A stretch of DNA of 64,000 nucleotides from Eubacterium sp. CAG:252 (GTDB lineage Bacteria; Bacillota; Clostridia; Lachnospirales; Lachnospiraceae): assembly GCA_000436535.1 (NCBI GenBank), contig FR886343.1, positions 68,067-132,066 on the forward strand. Reading direction: 5' to 3'. The first letter of the stretch is position 1. The number at the start of each line of letters is the position of its first letter. Shown in pieces: positions 54,986-63,439 of the stretch. Position numbers and translations under genes: made by a program. The notes beneath the pieces are model-generated. The model was not told the origin of the DNA, ran no database searches, and saw nothing but the letters and a program-made list of their open reading frames with translations.

Positions 54986-55876
54986 ATGGCAAATATAATG
55001 GAAAAACAGTTCTACAAGCAGAGAAGCGATTTCGATAAGTCCTGTATTGAAAGGGACAAGAAGCTTACAATGCCTGAAGGTGTAGAATATACAGAGAATA
55101 TTGCGTATACTAATGATGGCAATCCTTCGCACCAGCTTGACATATATCGTCCAAAGGACAGAGAGGGAGAAGTTCTTCCTGTGATAATCAATGTCCATGG
55201 CGGTGGTCTGATTATTGGTAACAAAGGTTTTAATAAGTATTTTTGTTCTTTGTTGTGTAAGAAAGGATTTCTTGTATACAGCATAGAATATCGTCTTATT
55301 CCTGATTGTATGATATATGACCAGTTTAAAGATGTGTTTATGGGGATGGATTATATAAAGGGGCGTATCAAGTCGGATGGCGGCGATGAGTCACATGTAT
55401 ATATGGTTGGTGACAGCGGTGGAGCATGTCTTATAATGTATACAAATGCAATTCAGAATAATTATGAGATGGCAAGGGCAGCAGGCGTTAAGCCTTCGGA
55501 CTTACATATTAATGCGATTGGGCTTATAAGTGGAATGTTTTATACAACGAAGTTTGATAAGATAGGAATGTTTCTTCCAAAGTATTTATACGGAAAGAAT
55601 TATAGGAAGTCAGCATTTGGTAAGTATGTGAACCCGGAGAATAAGGAACTTATAGAGTCGCTTGCACCTGTATGGCTTGTGACAAGTCACAATGATTACT
55701 TAAGAAAGTATACATTAAATTTTGAAAATGCACTTTCAAAGGCAGGCAAAGAATGTGAGCTTATAGATTTTCCAAAGGATAAAAGACTTACACACGCGTT
55801 CAGTGTGTTTGAGCCATTTCTGCCAGAGAGTATAAAGACTATAGATATGCTTGTTAAGTATCTTAATAAATTTTAG
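54986..55876 (+). CDS. Alpha/beta hydrolase, HSL-type esterase
   Basis: A 296-residue carboxylesterase of the hormone-sensitive-lipase type. The oxyanion motif is NVHGGGLIIGN (about residue 70), the nucleophile elbow GDSGGACL (about 145), and the Asp and His are in TSHNDYLRKY and LTHAFSVF near the end. No signal peptide, so cytoplasmic; it may deacetylate sugars or small esters. ATG 54986 follows GAGGAA; GTG 54974 is less likely. A terminator follows. Confidence 0.88.
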   Translation: MANIMEKQFYKQRSDFDKSCIERDKKLTMPEGVEYTENIAYTNDGNPSHQLDIYRPKDREGEVLPVIINVHGGGLIIGNKGFNKYFCSLLCKKGFLVYSIEYRLIPDCMIYDQFKDVFMGMDYIKGRIKSDGGDESHVYMVGDSGGACLIMYTNAIQNNYEMARAAGVKPSDLHINAIGLISGMFYTTKFDKIGMFLPKYLYGKNYRKSAFGKYVNPENKELIESLAPVWLVTSHNDYLRKYTLNFENALSKAGKECELIDFPKDKRLTHAFSVFEPFLPESIKTIDMLVKYLNKF

Positions 55877-55879
55877 AAT

Positions 55880-55924
55880 AAAGACGGAACACAGGGAACT
55901 TACTCTGCTGTTTCGTCTTTGTTT
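55880..55924 (+). terminator. Rho-independent terminator after the esterase gene
   Basis: AAAGACGGAACA (55880-55891) pairs with TGTTTCGTCTTT (55909-55920, one mismatch or G-U), then GTTT. Confidence 0.75.
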
Positions 55925-56040
55925 AATGTATGAAAAAGGGAAGCCCTGCTGAAGCTCAGCTGCAAAGACCTAGGAAAAAGTTGACGGAGATTATTGAGTA
56001 CAGATAAAAAGTTTATATATGTGTTCCAGCATTATCTATA

Positions 56041-56136
56041 AATAATTTTAATATTATCGCATTTGTTATTGGAATTGCTATTGTGGCAGTATTACAGTTT
56101 GTTGGTAATAAAAAGGAAGCCAAGGCTATTCAGTAA
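56041..56136 (+). pseudogene. 3' remnant of a membrane protein gene
   Basis: An open stretch without start codon or ribosome site encodes FNIIAFVIGIAIVAVLQFVG followed by a charged end NKKEAKAIQ and a stop. It looks like the last transmembrane helix and tail of a lost transporter. Upstream, bases about 55930-56010 hold another degraded piece in another frame ending KKLTEIIEY. The rest of the 404-bp gap between the esterase and LysR genes shows nothing else. Confidence 0.4.
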
Positions 56137-56280
56137 CAAGCATAATTATTAAAAGTTAAATCATAGATAAAAATATGTTGGGATATTGAAGGATATGCCC
56201 CGTTATTGTAAAATCATCCTGAATAATATAAATATAAACGATATAATGGTTAATAGAATTATGGAAGGATTGATATATAT

Positions 56281-57204
56281 ATGATAACAGAAAAAGATAT
56301 GCAATACGTTCTTACTATTGCGAATTATGGCAATCTGACTAAGGCTGCAAATGCTTTATTTTTATCACAGCCAGCGCTTAGTATCCAGCTTAAGCGCCTT
56401 GAAAGCTCGCTTGGAATTCAGCTTTTTGAAAGAAAAGGCAGAAAAATGGTTCTTACATATGCCGGTGAGGAGTTTGTGAAGTCAGCAAGAGAGATAACTA
56501 TGAAGTGTTTCGAGCTTGAAGACCGTATGATTGATATAGGAAAAAATGTTGCAATTAAGTTAAAGATTGGATATATGGTAAGGCAGGTGGAGGCTTTGTT
56601 TCCCTCTGTTATGACGGAATTCAATAAGCTGTATCCGCAGTCAGTTGTGTATACTATTGATGGGCATTTATCTGACCTTGAAGAGAAGCTTATCAGCGGC
56701 GATATTGATATGTTTTTTGGTTACAACAGTGTGAGCAATACACGTCTGTCATATGAAACTATATATGAAGACTGCCTTGTTGCTATTCTTCCAAAGTCAC
56801 ACAAGGCAGTGGGGTGTGCTAAAAATATTAAATCGTGTCTGTATCCCTGGCTTGACCTTTCCTATGTCAGTACGGAGCGGTTTATTTTACAGCACAGTAA
56901 CCAGAGTATAAGGCAGCTTGAAGAGGATGCTCTTTTATATGCAGATGTACTGCCAGAGCTTACATATAAAATAAGTAGCATAGATGCCGGAATACGTCTT
57001 GCCGAGCAGGGGTATGGCATTGCATTTACACTTAACAGCTACCTTTCAACTATGAGGTTATCGCCTAATTCAGTGGTGTTACAGGTCGGCGACCCTGCAC
57101 TAAGAATTCCTTTTTCAGCAGCTTTCCGCAAAGGAGATGAACATCGCAGTGAGCTTATGGAGTGGATAAGGCTTACGAAGGAGGTTACGCATATTAATAT
57201 ATAA
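56281..57204 (+). CDS. LysR family transcriptional regulator
   Basis: A 307-residue regulator. The N-terminal winged HTH has YGNLTKAANALFLSQPALSI and QLKRLESSLGIQLFERKGR; the C-terminal part is a periplasmic-binding-like effector domain. The transporter and M20 hydrolase genes follow on the same strand after a long space, an arrangement like abgR with abgABT of E. coli, so it may sense an acylated amino acid or peptide. LysR genes are usually divergent from their targets, which is not so here. AAGGA lies upstream of the ATG. Confidence 0.92.
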   Translation: MITEKDMQYVLTIANYGNLTKAANALFLSQPALSIQLKRLESSLGIQLFERKGRKMVLTYAGEEFVKSAREITMKCFELEDRMIDIGKNVAIKLKIGYMVRQVEALFPSVMTEFNKLYPQSVVYTIDGHLSDLEEKLISGDIDMFFGYNSVSNTRLSYETIYEDCLVAILPKSHKAVGCAKNIKSCLYPWLDLSYVSTERFILQHSNQSIRQLEEDALLYADVLPELTYKISSIDAGIRLAEQGYGIAFTLNSYLSTMRLSPNSVVLQVGDPALRIPFSAAFRKGDEHRSELMEWIRLTKEVTHINI

Positions 57205-57870
57205 AAAACAGCCGATATAGAAAAGTATAATAATTATTATAAAACTATAAACATACAGAAAAATAATTTGTTTTGTTTGTACATCAAATACATTTCAATA
57301 AGTTATGAAAAATTTGTTTTTTCTAACTCGGACATATCTGTGTAATATTTTAAATTTAGTCATTTATAGATTAAAATAGATTAATTTAAAGGTATAAAAA
57401 AAATTTATACTTCTGATAAAAACATACAATTTAACTTTTATCTGTATATATATTAAAATAAATCATATTAATTAACGATATTTCTCATTTGTTTACTATT
57501 TCAGACTTACTATTTATAGAACGAAGTTTATATTAAACAGCAGTCAGGACTTAGGTATTCTTAAATTCAGGTATTGAACTATAAATGAGCAGATAAAGAA
57601 AAATGCACAAAAATACTTTGTTTTTGTTTGTACCTCAAATATATTTTAATAGATTAAGAAAATCGGTTTTCTGATGCGGACATAATCGTACAATATTTTA
57701 AATCTGCTCATTTATAGCTAAAATGTTATTGAGTTGTAGATATAAAGGTCTTGCTATTTATAGAAAGAAGCTTATATTAAACAGCAGTAAGTGATTAAGT
57801 ATTTTTAAATCTGATAAAAAATATGACAACAGGTGAGGAATTAAGTTATTTTAAGAAAGGATTTATACAT
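57205..57870. repeat. Long regulatory spacer with two degenerate direct copies
   Basis: About 666 AT-rich bases. Bases 57271-57370 (from TTTTGTTTGTAC to CATTTATAGA) recur at 57622-57718, and 57510-57574 (CTATTTATAGA to AGGTAT) recur at 57754-57818, both with many substitutions. The offset is 351 in the first part and 244 in the second, so copy 1 has about 107 extra bases or copy 2 lost them. No gene is visible. It is probably the control region of the transporter gene. Confidence 0.7.
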
Positions 57871-59268
57871 ATGCAGACACAGGCGAAAGAAAAGAAAAAA
57901 TGGAAAACGCCACACACATTTGTAATTCTTGTAGTGATTATACTTATCGCTGTTGCGGCAACTTATATTGTACCGGCAGGTGAGTTTGCAAGATTTAAGG
58001 ATGCGGCTACAGGAAAGACATTAGTTGAGGCGGGAAGTTATCACAGGATTGAGTCTAATCCTATTAATATTTTAAAAATTCCATCAGCTATATATACTGG
58101 TATAGTTAAGTCAGCTTCTACAATAACATTTATGTTAATAATTGGTGGAGCTTTTCAGGTTATAACATCAACAGGTGCGCTTACAGCACTTTGTAAGAAG
58201 CTTTCAAAGACATTTTCAAAGCACAAGTATGTTGTTATACCAGTATTTTTAACACTATTTTCAATATTTGGTTTTACTATGGGTATGTCATCTGAGGTTA
58301 TGATATTCGTACCTATCGGAATAACACTTGCACTGTTTCTTGGACTTGACAAGGTAACAGGTACAGCGATGATAGCACTTGGTGCAGCAGTCGGATTTAC
58401 AGCAGGTATTCTTAATCCGTTCAATGTCGGGGTTGCGCAGGATATTGCAGAGCTTCCATTATTCTCAGGTATGGCGTACAGATTTGTTATTCTTATTGTA
58501 TTACTTGTAGCGACAAGCGCATATATAATCGTATATGCTAAAAAGGTGGCTGCTAATCCAGAAAAAAGTGTAATATATGGAATAGAAGAAGATGAAGAGT
58601 ACACATTTGACGAAACATCTGATAATATCACTGGCAGACAGATAGGTGTACTTGTTATTATGGCACTCGGCTTCGGACTTCTTATATACGGTCTTTCAAA
58701 GAAGGGCTGGTATTTTGAAGAAATGTCAGGACTGTTTATATTTATGGGTGTAATCTGCGGTTTTGTCAGTGGCTATGGTCCTAGTAAGATAGCTAAGGAA
58801 TTCGGCGAGGGTGCTAAGGGTATTATCGTTGGTTGTCTTATAATCGGCATTGCGCGTACAGTTGAAGTAATCTTAAGTGATGCCAATATTCTTGATACTA
58901 TTGTTTACGGTATAGTTAATCTTGTAAACTTCTTGCCGGGTTCTATAAAGGCTGTAGGTATGTTTATATGCCAGTCGCTTATTAACTGTGTAATCGTATC
59001 AGGAACTGGACAGGCAGCGGTTACTATGCCTCTTATGATTCCGGTATCTGACCTTGTTGGTGTATCAAGACAGACAGCAGTGCTTGCATTCCAGTTAGGT
59101 GATGGTTTCTCTAACTCAGTACTTCCTATGTCATCATCACTTATGGGATATCTGGCAGTATCTAAAATTCCATACAGCAAGTGGCTTAAGTTTATGATGC
59201 CTCTCTTCCTTATATGGACAGCACTTGGATGTGTATTTATGTTAGGCGCACTGGTGATAGGATATTAA
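57871..59268 (+). CDS. YfcC family transporter
   Basis: A 465-residue inner-membrane transporter with about 12 helices. WKTPHTFVILVVIILIAVAA and YIVPAGEF start the family, with the repeated hairpin-like stretches VGFTAGILNPFNVGVAQDIA and NCVIVSGTGQAAVTMPLMIP, and QLGDGFSNSVLPMSSSL. YfcC/DcuC-type carriers take up dicarboxylates, basic amino acids or small peptides. With the M20 hydrolase next door, an acylated amino acid or peptide is plausible. ATG 57871 follows AAAGGA by nine bases; an upstream 48-base extension is less likely. Confidence 0.88.
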   Translation: MQTQAKEKKKWKTPHTFVILVVIILIAVAATYIVPAGEFARFKDAATGKTLVEAGSYHRIESNPINILKIPSAIYTGIVKSASTITFMLIIGGAFQVITSTGALTALCKKLSKTFSKHKYVVIPVFLTLFSIFGFTMGMSSEVMIFVPIGITLALFLGLDKVTGTAMIALGAAVGFTAGILNPFNVGVAQDIAELPLFSGMAYRFVILIVLLVATSAYIIVYAKKVAANPEKSVIYGIEEDEEYTFDETSDNITGRQIGVLVIMALGFGLLIYGLSKKGWYFEEMSGLFIFMGVICGFVSGYGPSKIAKEFGEGAKGIIVGCLIIGIARTVEVILSDANILDTIVYGIVNLVNFLPGSIKAVGMFICQSLINCVIVSGTGQAAVTMPLMIPVSDLVGVSRQTAVLAFQLGDGFSNSVLPMSSSLMGYLAVSKIPYSKWLKFMMPLFLIWTALGCVFMLGALVIGY

Positions 59269-59344
59269 TTAAGGTGTTATAAGAAGTGTTATGTTGTGAT
59301 ATGCATTTTAAATGTACATTATACATAGCACTTTTTATTAATTC

Positions 59345-59380
59345 AGGATTGCGTGAAATGTGTAGCAATGTAGCAATCTG
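59345..59380. repeat. Short intergenic repeat, TAGCAATGTAGCAATC family, copy 1
   Basis: AGGATTGCGTGAA, a variable part and TAGCAATGTAGCAATC. The same element is at 60904-60940. It lies in the leader of the M20 gene. An open frame passes through it, but without a ribosome site. Confidence 0.65.
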
Positions 59381-59459
59381 GGTATATCAGTTATGGGAAA
59401 ATATTTTTGACTGTAACATCATAATATTTGATTATATGAAGAGGAGTAATTGTAAAAAT

Positions 59460-60635
59460 ATGGCAGATGATATAAAAAAGAAACTAGGCGAAGTGATAGA
59501 TGAACATAAGTCAGAGCTTTGCCAGATGGCAGATGAGATATTTGACCTTGCAGAGATAAGTGGTGAGGAATATAAGACATCAGAAATGTTATGTAAGTAT
59601 CTTGAAAAAGAAGGTTTTACTGTTGAGCGTGGAACAGGTCTTGAAACTGCATTCAGGGCTGTTTATAAGAATGGTGAGGGTGGACCTGTTCTTGGAATAC
59701 TTGTAGAGTATGATGCTCTTGAAAAAATCGGACATGCGTGTGGACATCACCTTCAGGGACCGGCAGGAATAGGGGCTGCCATTGCAGTAAAAGACTGCAT
59801 AAAAGATTACCCATATGAGCTTGTTGTATATGGTACCCCAGCGGAGGAAACTCTTGGCGGCAAGATAATTATGCTTGATAAGGGATATATGAAGGAACTT
59901 GACCTTGCGTTTATGTCACACGGTTCACCTAATACATCGGTTGATGAGAAATGTATGGCTCTTGAGAATTTTGTGGTAACATTTCACGGTGTTAAAAGCC
60001 ACGCGGCGATAAGTCCTGAGGAGGGCAGAAGTGCTCTTGATGCGGCATTACTTTCATTCCACGCAGTTGAGATGTTAAGGGAACACGTTAAGGACGATAC
60101 AAGGATGCATTATACAATCCGCAATGCAGGTGGTCCGCCGAATGTTGTGCCTGATATAGCAGTGGCAGAATATACATTACGTTCATATAGTACGAAGTAT
60201 CTTGATGAGGTTGTAAAGCGTTTTTATAATATACTTAAGGGTGCGGCACTTATGACAGATACTACATATGATATACAGCGTGACCTTCCTTTTAAGAGTA
60301 AGATTGTGTGCCATAAAGTAAATGACCTTCTTATGGCAAATGCAGAATATGAGCACGCACCAGCAATAGCGCCTCCAAGAAAGAAGACAGGCTCTACAGA
60401 TTTTGGAAATGTGCTTTATGAAGTTCCAGGTTCTTGTATAAGAATTGCATTTACAGAGGAGGATGCACAGCCACATTCTGAAAGCTACTTAAAAGCAGGA
60501 AAGAGTGAGGCGGCACATAATGCAATATGTTATGCAGCTAAGATAATGGCTGACTCCATATGTGATGTGCTTGTTAATCCAGAGCTGCTTAAGCAGATAA
60601 AAGAAGAGTTTGAAGCGGCAAGAGATAATGAATAA
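59460..60635 (+). CDS. M20 family amidohydrolase, AbgB-like
   Basis: A 391-residue zinc-dependent hydrolase. Metal motifs are GHACGHHLQGPAGIGAA (about residue 95), PAEETLGGK (catalytic Glu, about 130), and SHAAISPEEGRSALDAA of the lid domain (about 183). The closest pattern is the AbgB/aminoacylase group, which splits acyl- or aminobenzoyl-amino acids or dipeptides. It follows the transporter gene by 190 bases and completes a regulator, transporter and hydrolase module. ATG 59460 (GAGGAG 13 bases before) is preferred to a frame from 59286 that includes the repeat. Confidence 0.88.
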   Translation: MADDIKKKLGEVIDEHKSELCQMADEIFDLAEISGEEYKTSEMLCKYLEKEGFTVERGTGLETAFRAVYKNGEGGPVLGILVEYDALEKIGHACGHHLQGPAGIGAAIAVKDCIKDYPYELVVYGTPAEETLGGKIIMLDKGYMKELDLAFMSHGSPNTSVDEKCMALENFVVTFHGVKSHAAISPEEGRSALDAALLSFHAVEMLREHVKDDTRMHYTIRNAGGPPNVVPDIAVAEYTLRSYSTKYLDEVVKRFYNILKGAALMTDTTYDIQRDLPFKSKIVCHKVNDLLMANAEYEHAPAIAPPRKKTGSTDFGNVLYEVPGSCIRIAFTEEDAQPHSESYLKAGKSEAAHNAICYAAKIMADSICDVLVNPELLKQIKEEFEAARDNE

Positions 60636-60778
60636 ATAATTATAATATGATGTCAGGGTCAAAATACCACATGAGCCTGCTCATAAGTGGGCGAAAGCCC
60701 TTGGAATAATTGCAACCTTATAATTTTGTGAAGTTAGTTATTGCTGACTTAAATATAAAATGCTATTATATGATGTAA

Positions 60779-60838
60779 GTGTCAAAAGTATAAAAAGTCG
60801 TTTCTGCTTGCAGAAAAAGACTTTTTTACTTGGGACAC
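60779..60838. repeat. Imperfect intergenic palindrome, GTGTC/GACAC-ended family, copy 2
   Basis: GTGTC (60779-60783) and GACAC (60834-60838) end a long stem that includes AAAAAGTC/GACTTTTT and TTTCTGC/GCAGAAA with a TT loop. Its outer part resembles 13730-13784. A related half-element (GTCAGGGTCAAAATACC) is at about 60654-60670. The T run makes it a possible terminator of the M20 gene. Confidence 0.6.
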
Positions 60839-60840
60839 GC

Positions 60841-60903
60841 TAAACACCGAAAACGGAATAAAATGTCGTGAATACGGCATTTTATGAAAGTTTGAGGTGT
60901 TTA
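60841..60903. repeat. Nested hairpin
   Basis: TAAACACC (60841-60848) pairs with GGTGTTTA (60896-60903), and ATAAAATG (60858-60865) with CATTTTAT (60878-60885), with CGT/ACG inside. Both arms are perfect. It directly abuts the repeats on both sides. Confidence 0.7.
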
Positions 60904-60940
60904 AGGATTGCGTGAATTGCATAGCAATGTAGCAATCCTG
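60904..60940. repeat. Short intergenic repeat, TAGCAATGTAGCAATC family, copy 2
   Basis: AGGATTGC (60904-60911) pairs with GCAATCCT (60932-60939). The sequence is close to 59345-59380. It precedes the NusG-II gene. Confidence 0.65.
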
Positions 60941-60988
60941 ATACATCATTATAAACATATGTGTCAGGAATTAAAAAGGAGTATAGCA

Positions 60989-61378
60989 TTGGATAATAAA
61001 GTCAGATTAAAAAGAGATATTATTCTTGTGCTGTCGATGGTTATTATAGCTGCGGCAGCATTTTTAATTATTAATTATGCAGTTAAGAAGGATGGCAGAT
61101 ATGCGGTAATCAAGGTTGATGGACAGGTGGTTAAGACACTTGACCTTAACAGGGAAGAAACCACTATTGAGGTTAATGGCTATCAGGGTGGAGTGAATAG
61201 GATTGTAATTAAGGATGGAAAGGTAAGCATGACGGAGGCTGACTGTCCTGACGAGCTGTGTGTCAAGACCGGTAAGATAAGCAGGACAGGAGAAACCATA
61301 GTATGTCTTCCGCACAGAGTTGTTGTAGAGATTAAGGGGAGTCAGGAGGACGATGCAGTAGACTCTGTAGTAAGGTGA
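60989..61378 (+). CDS. NusG domain II protein, membrane-anchored, TTG start
   Basis: A 129-residue protein with one N-terminal hydrophobic helix (about 9-28, DIILVLSMVIIAAAAFLII) and a NusG_II-type beta domain outside the membrane, with CPDELCVKTGKISRTGETIV and CLPHRVVVEI. Such proteins are often paired with Gx transporters and sometimes with FMN-binding or ApbE genes. TTG 60989 is the only start with a good site (AAAAAGGAG, seven bases before). A longer frame from 60908 would include the repeat. Confidence 0.82.
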   Translation: MDNKVRLKRDIILVLSMVIIAAAAFLIINYAVKKDGRYAVIKVDGQVVKTLDLNREETTIEVNGYQGGVNRIVIKDGKVSMTEADCPDELCVKTGKISRTGETIVCLPHRVVVEIKGSQEDDAVDSVVR

Positions 61379-61518
61379 TGATTATTATAGCAGGGTGATT
61401 TTTAAGATAGTCAGGCTGCGGTGAGGAGTGAAAGTCAAAAGATAAGGTGTTATGATAACTTATTGACAGTATACAACGCATAGATACAGAATATATGACG
61501 AAATGGAGAAACTTATAA

Positions 61519-62025
61519 ATGAACAATCGTATATCAACAAAAAAGATAGCATTATGTGGTGTGCTTACGGCACTTGCTATGATATTCAGTTATATAGAAA
61601 GTGTGATACCTATTCCTATACCAGTTCCCGGTATAAAGCTTGGAGTGGCGAATATAGCAGTTATTACAATTCTGTATGTGCTCGGTGTTAAAGAAGCAAT
61701 AGTAATTAATCTGTTAAGAATAGCACTTACAGCACTTCTTTTTGGTAATGTTAACAGCTTTTTGTTCAGTATATCAGGTGCGGTGTTAAGTCTTACAATT
61801 ATGATAATTATGAAAAGGCTCGATTTCTTTTCGTGCATAGGCGTGAGCGTATGCGGCGGTGTTATGCATAATGTGGGACAGATAATAGCTGCAGTATTTA
61901 TTATGGGAAGTGAAGCGATAGTGTTATATCTGCCTGTTCTTATAGTTTCAGGTGTGTTTACGGGAGTTGTAATCGGAGTGGTATCGGGTATAGTTGCGAA
62001 GCATGTTAAGAAAGTAGTAAGTTGA
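61519..62025 (+). CDS. Gx transporter family protein
   Basis: A 168-residue membrane protein with five to six helices, of the Gx transporter family (once annotated as heptaprenyl diphosphate synthase component I). Seen: KKIALCGVLTALAMIFSYIE, PIPVPGIKLGVANIAVI and LRIALTALLFGNVNSFLFSI, like ECF S-components. The substrate is unknown. It follows the NusG-II gene, its usual partner, with GGAGAAA before the ATG. Confidence 0.87.
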   Translation: MNNRISTKKIALCGVLTALAMIFSYIESVIPIPIPVPGIKLGVANIAVITILYVLGVKEAIVINLLRIALTALLFGNVNSFLFSISGAVLSLTIMIIMKRLDFFSCIGVSVCGGVMHNVGQIIAAVFIMGSEAIVLYLPVLIVSGVFTGVVIGVVSGIVAKHVKKVVS

Positions 62026-62042
62026 GATTAATATCCAATATG

Positions 62043-62099
62043 GCGAAATAACGCGAAAGCGCGGGTTCGTGAGTGCAGGGTAGATAAAGAGTAAATTAT
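62043..62099. repeat. Repeat flanking the dehydratase gene, left copy
   Basis: Contains a CGC-GAAA-GCG hairpin and CGGGTTCGTGAGTG (62062-62075), then a T/A-rich end AAATTAT. The right copy is at 63191-63248 in the same orientation, with the hairpin changed to GTGC-GTAA-GCAC, a compensated stem. Confidence 0.7.
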
Positions 62100-62102
62100 C
62101 CT

Positions 62103-63098
62103 ATGCCGGCAGCTGAACTTGGTGTTGCACTTGCAGATGATTTTCCGCTTATCGGATGTTGTGCAGTACAGTGTAATACAACATGTGATGGAAGCCTTAT
62201 GGGTAACGGAATAGAGGCGAGATCTTTTAAGATACCGACATTCCAGCTTGCAGTTCCTATAAGACACAGACAGGAAAGTGTTCAGGAATATGCGGCAGAA
62301 GAGGTGCTTAATGCGATACATTTTATAGAGGAGCAGACTGGCGAAAAGTTTGACTGGGATGCATTCTTTAAGAGTATGGAAAGATTTAACGCAGAAACAG
62401 ATGAATTCCTTGAGTGGATGGAAATATCAAAAACAGACTATCCACAGGTAATGGGTGTAACTCTTGCACTTTACAGATATGGTGTTTATCAGGCTGCTGG
62501 TGGAAGAAATCAGGCATTTCTTGATATGGATAAGAAGCTTACACGTATGGCGATGGAAGGTTATGATAAGAAGCAGCTTGCGGCTAAGGAATACCGTCAC
62601 CGTGCCATGACATGGGGCGTTCAGGCGGCATATTATACGGCACTTCCTATATGGCTGCTCAACTGCTGGGGAGTTGTCACAATAGCAGATATGCTTAGTA
62701 TGGTATCAACTGAAAAGGTTAATACAAAAGATAAGCATCAGGCTATGTTAGACCTTGCATATCTTTATGAAAATATGATTATGAGAAACCGCTCTAATGG
62801 AGGTTATGAAACAGGTGTTGAGGCACTCTGGAGATTTTGTGAAATGTTCCGTATAGATATAGTTATTATGTATGTACATATGGGATGCAAGTCTATGTCA
62901 GGCTATCACGGACTTTTTGAAGAAGAGGCAAGAAAGCACGGAGTACATCTTATATGGGTAACGCATAATCTTATGTGTCCAGAAGACGGCAGCAGAAGGG
63001 ATATGCGAACAGAGATAAACAGATATATGAGAACAGTATTTCGTGAAGAGCCGCTTGACCCTACACTTGAGGACTTTGATGATAAGCAGAACTGGTAG
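62103..63098 (+). CDS. 2-hydroxyacyl-CoA dehydratase family protein (HgdB-like), apparently 5'-truncated
   Basis: Members use an iron-sulfur cluster to dehydrate 2-hydroxyacyl-CoA, or act as related reductases, and need an HgdC-type activase, encoded next. The 331 residues begin near the middle of the first domain (DFPLIGCCAVQCNTTCDGSL); family members usually have about 80-100 residues more before this point. No ribosome site precedes ATG 62103. A structured repeat ends four bases before it. Cysteine-containing parts such as VHMGCKSMSGYHGLF and LIWVTHNLMCPEDGSRRDMR remain. It may be a remnant, a shorter form, or have lost its start by deletion between repeats. Confidence 0.75.
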   Translation: MPAAELGVALADDFPLIGCCAVQCNTTCDGSLMGNGIEARSFKIPTFQLAVPIRHRQESVQEYAAEEVLNAIHFIEEQTGEKFDWDAFFKSMERFNAETDEFLEWMEISKTDYPQVMGVTLALYRYGVYQAAGGRNQAFLDMDKKLTRMAMEGYDKKQLAAKEYRHRAMTWGVQAAYYTALPIWLLNCWGVVTIADMLSMVSTEKVNTKDKHQAMLDLAYLYENMIMRNRSNGGYETGVEALWRFCEMFRIDIVIMYVHMGCKSMSGYHGLFEEEARKHGVHLIWVTHNLMCPEDGSRRDMRTEINRYMRTVFREEPLDPTLEDFDDKQNW

Positions 63099-63101
63099 TA
63101 A

Positions 63102-63390
63102 TATAATGAGCGCAAAAGAAAAGAAAGCGGCTGCGAAGCAGACATTTTCTTTTCATGCGCCATTAACGAACGAACGGTCATGCGAAGCAGGACGAAAGAG
63201 TGCGTAAGCACGGGTTCGTGAGTGTAGGAGTGAAAAAGAGAAAATTATGATATAATGAGCGCAAGAGAGCCAGAAAGCTGCTTGCAGATTTCTGGCGAAC
63301 GGCGAATGACGATCACGATAGCTGCGATAGCAGCGGCGAGTAGCAAAGCTACGAATCGTGATATAATGAGCGCAAAAGAAAAGAAAGCGG
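63102..63390. repeat. Cluster of short hairpin repeats
   Basis: TATAATGAGCGCAA occurs at 63102, 63251 and 63362; the first and third are followed by the same 15 bases. Between them lie AAAGAAAAG/CTTTTC folds, GCCAGAAA/TTTCTGGC (about 63268-63294), GCTGC/GCAGC, GTAGC/GCTAC inside CACGAT/ATCGTG (63315-63360), and the right copy of the repeat at 62043. TGCGAAGCAG-type words recur. No gene is supported. Confidence 0.7.
63191..63248. repeat. Repeat flanking the dehydratase gene, right copy
   Basis: Direct copy of 62043-62099, sharing CGGGTTCGTGAGTG (63211-63224) and the A-rich AAATTAT end. Confidence 0.7.
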
Positions 63391-63439
63391 TCATGCGAAG
63401 TAGACAGCATGTATTGTACAAGGAAGATATGGAGGACAT

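Noticed and set aside
57271..57818. CRISPR or satellite array before the transporter
   Set aside because: Only two diverged copies with different offsets; best read as a duplicated control region.
59286..59459. N-terminal extension of the M20 hydrolase
   Set aside because: The extension includes the short repeat at 59345, lacks a ribosome site, and homology starts at 59460.
60908..60988. N-terminal extension of the NusG-II protein
   Set aside because: It starts inside a hairpin repeat; the AAAAAGGAG site points to TTG 60989.
63102..63390. CRISPR-like array
   Set aside because: Repeats are irregular, unequal in spacing and hairpin-rich; no cas genes are near.
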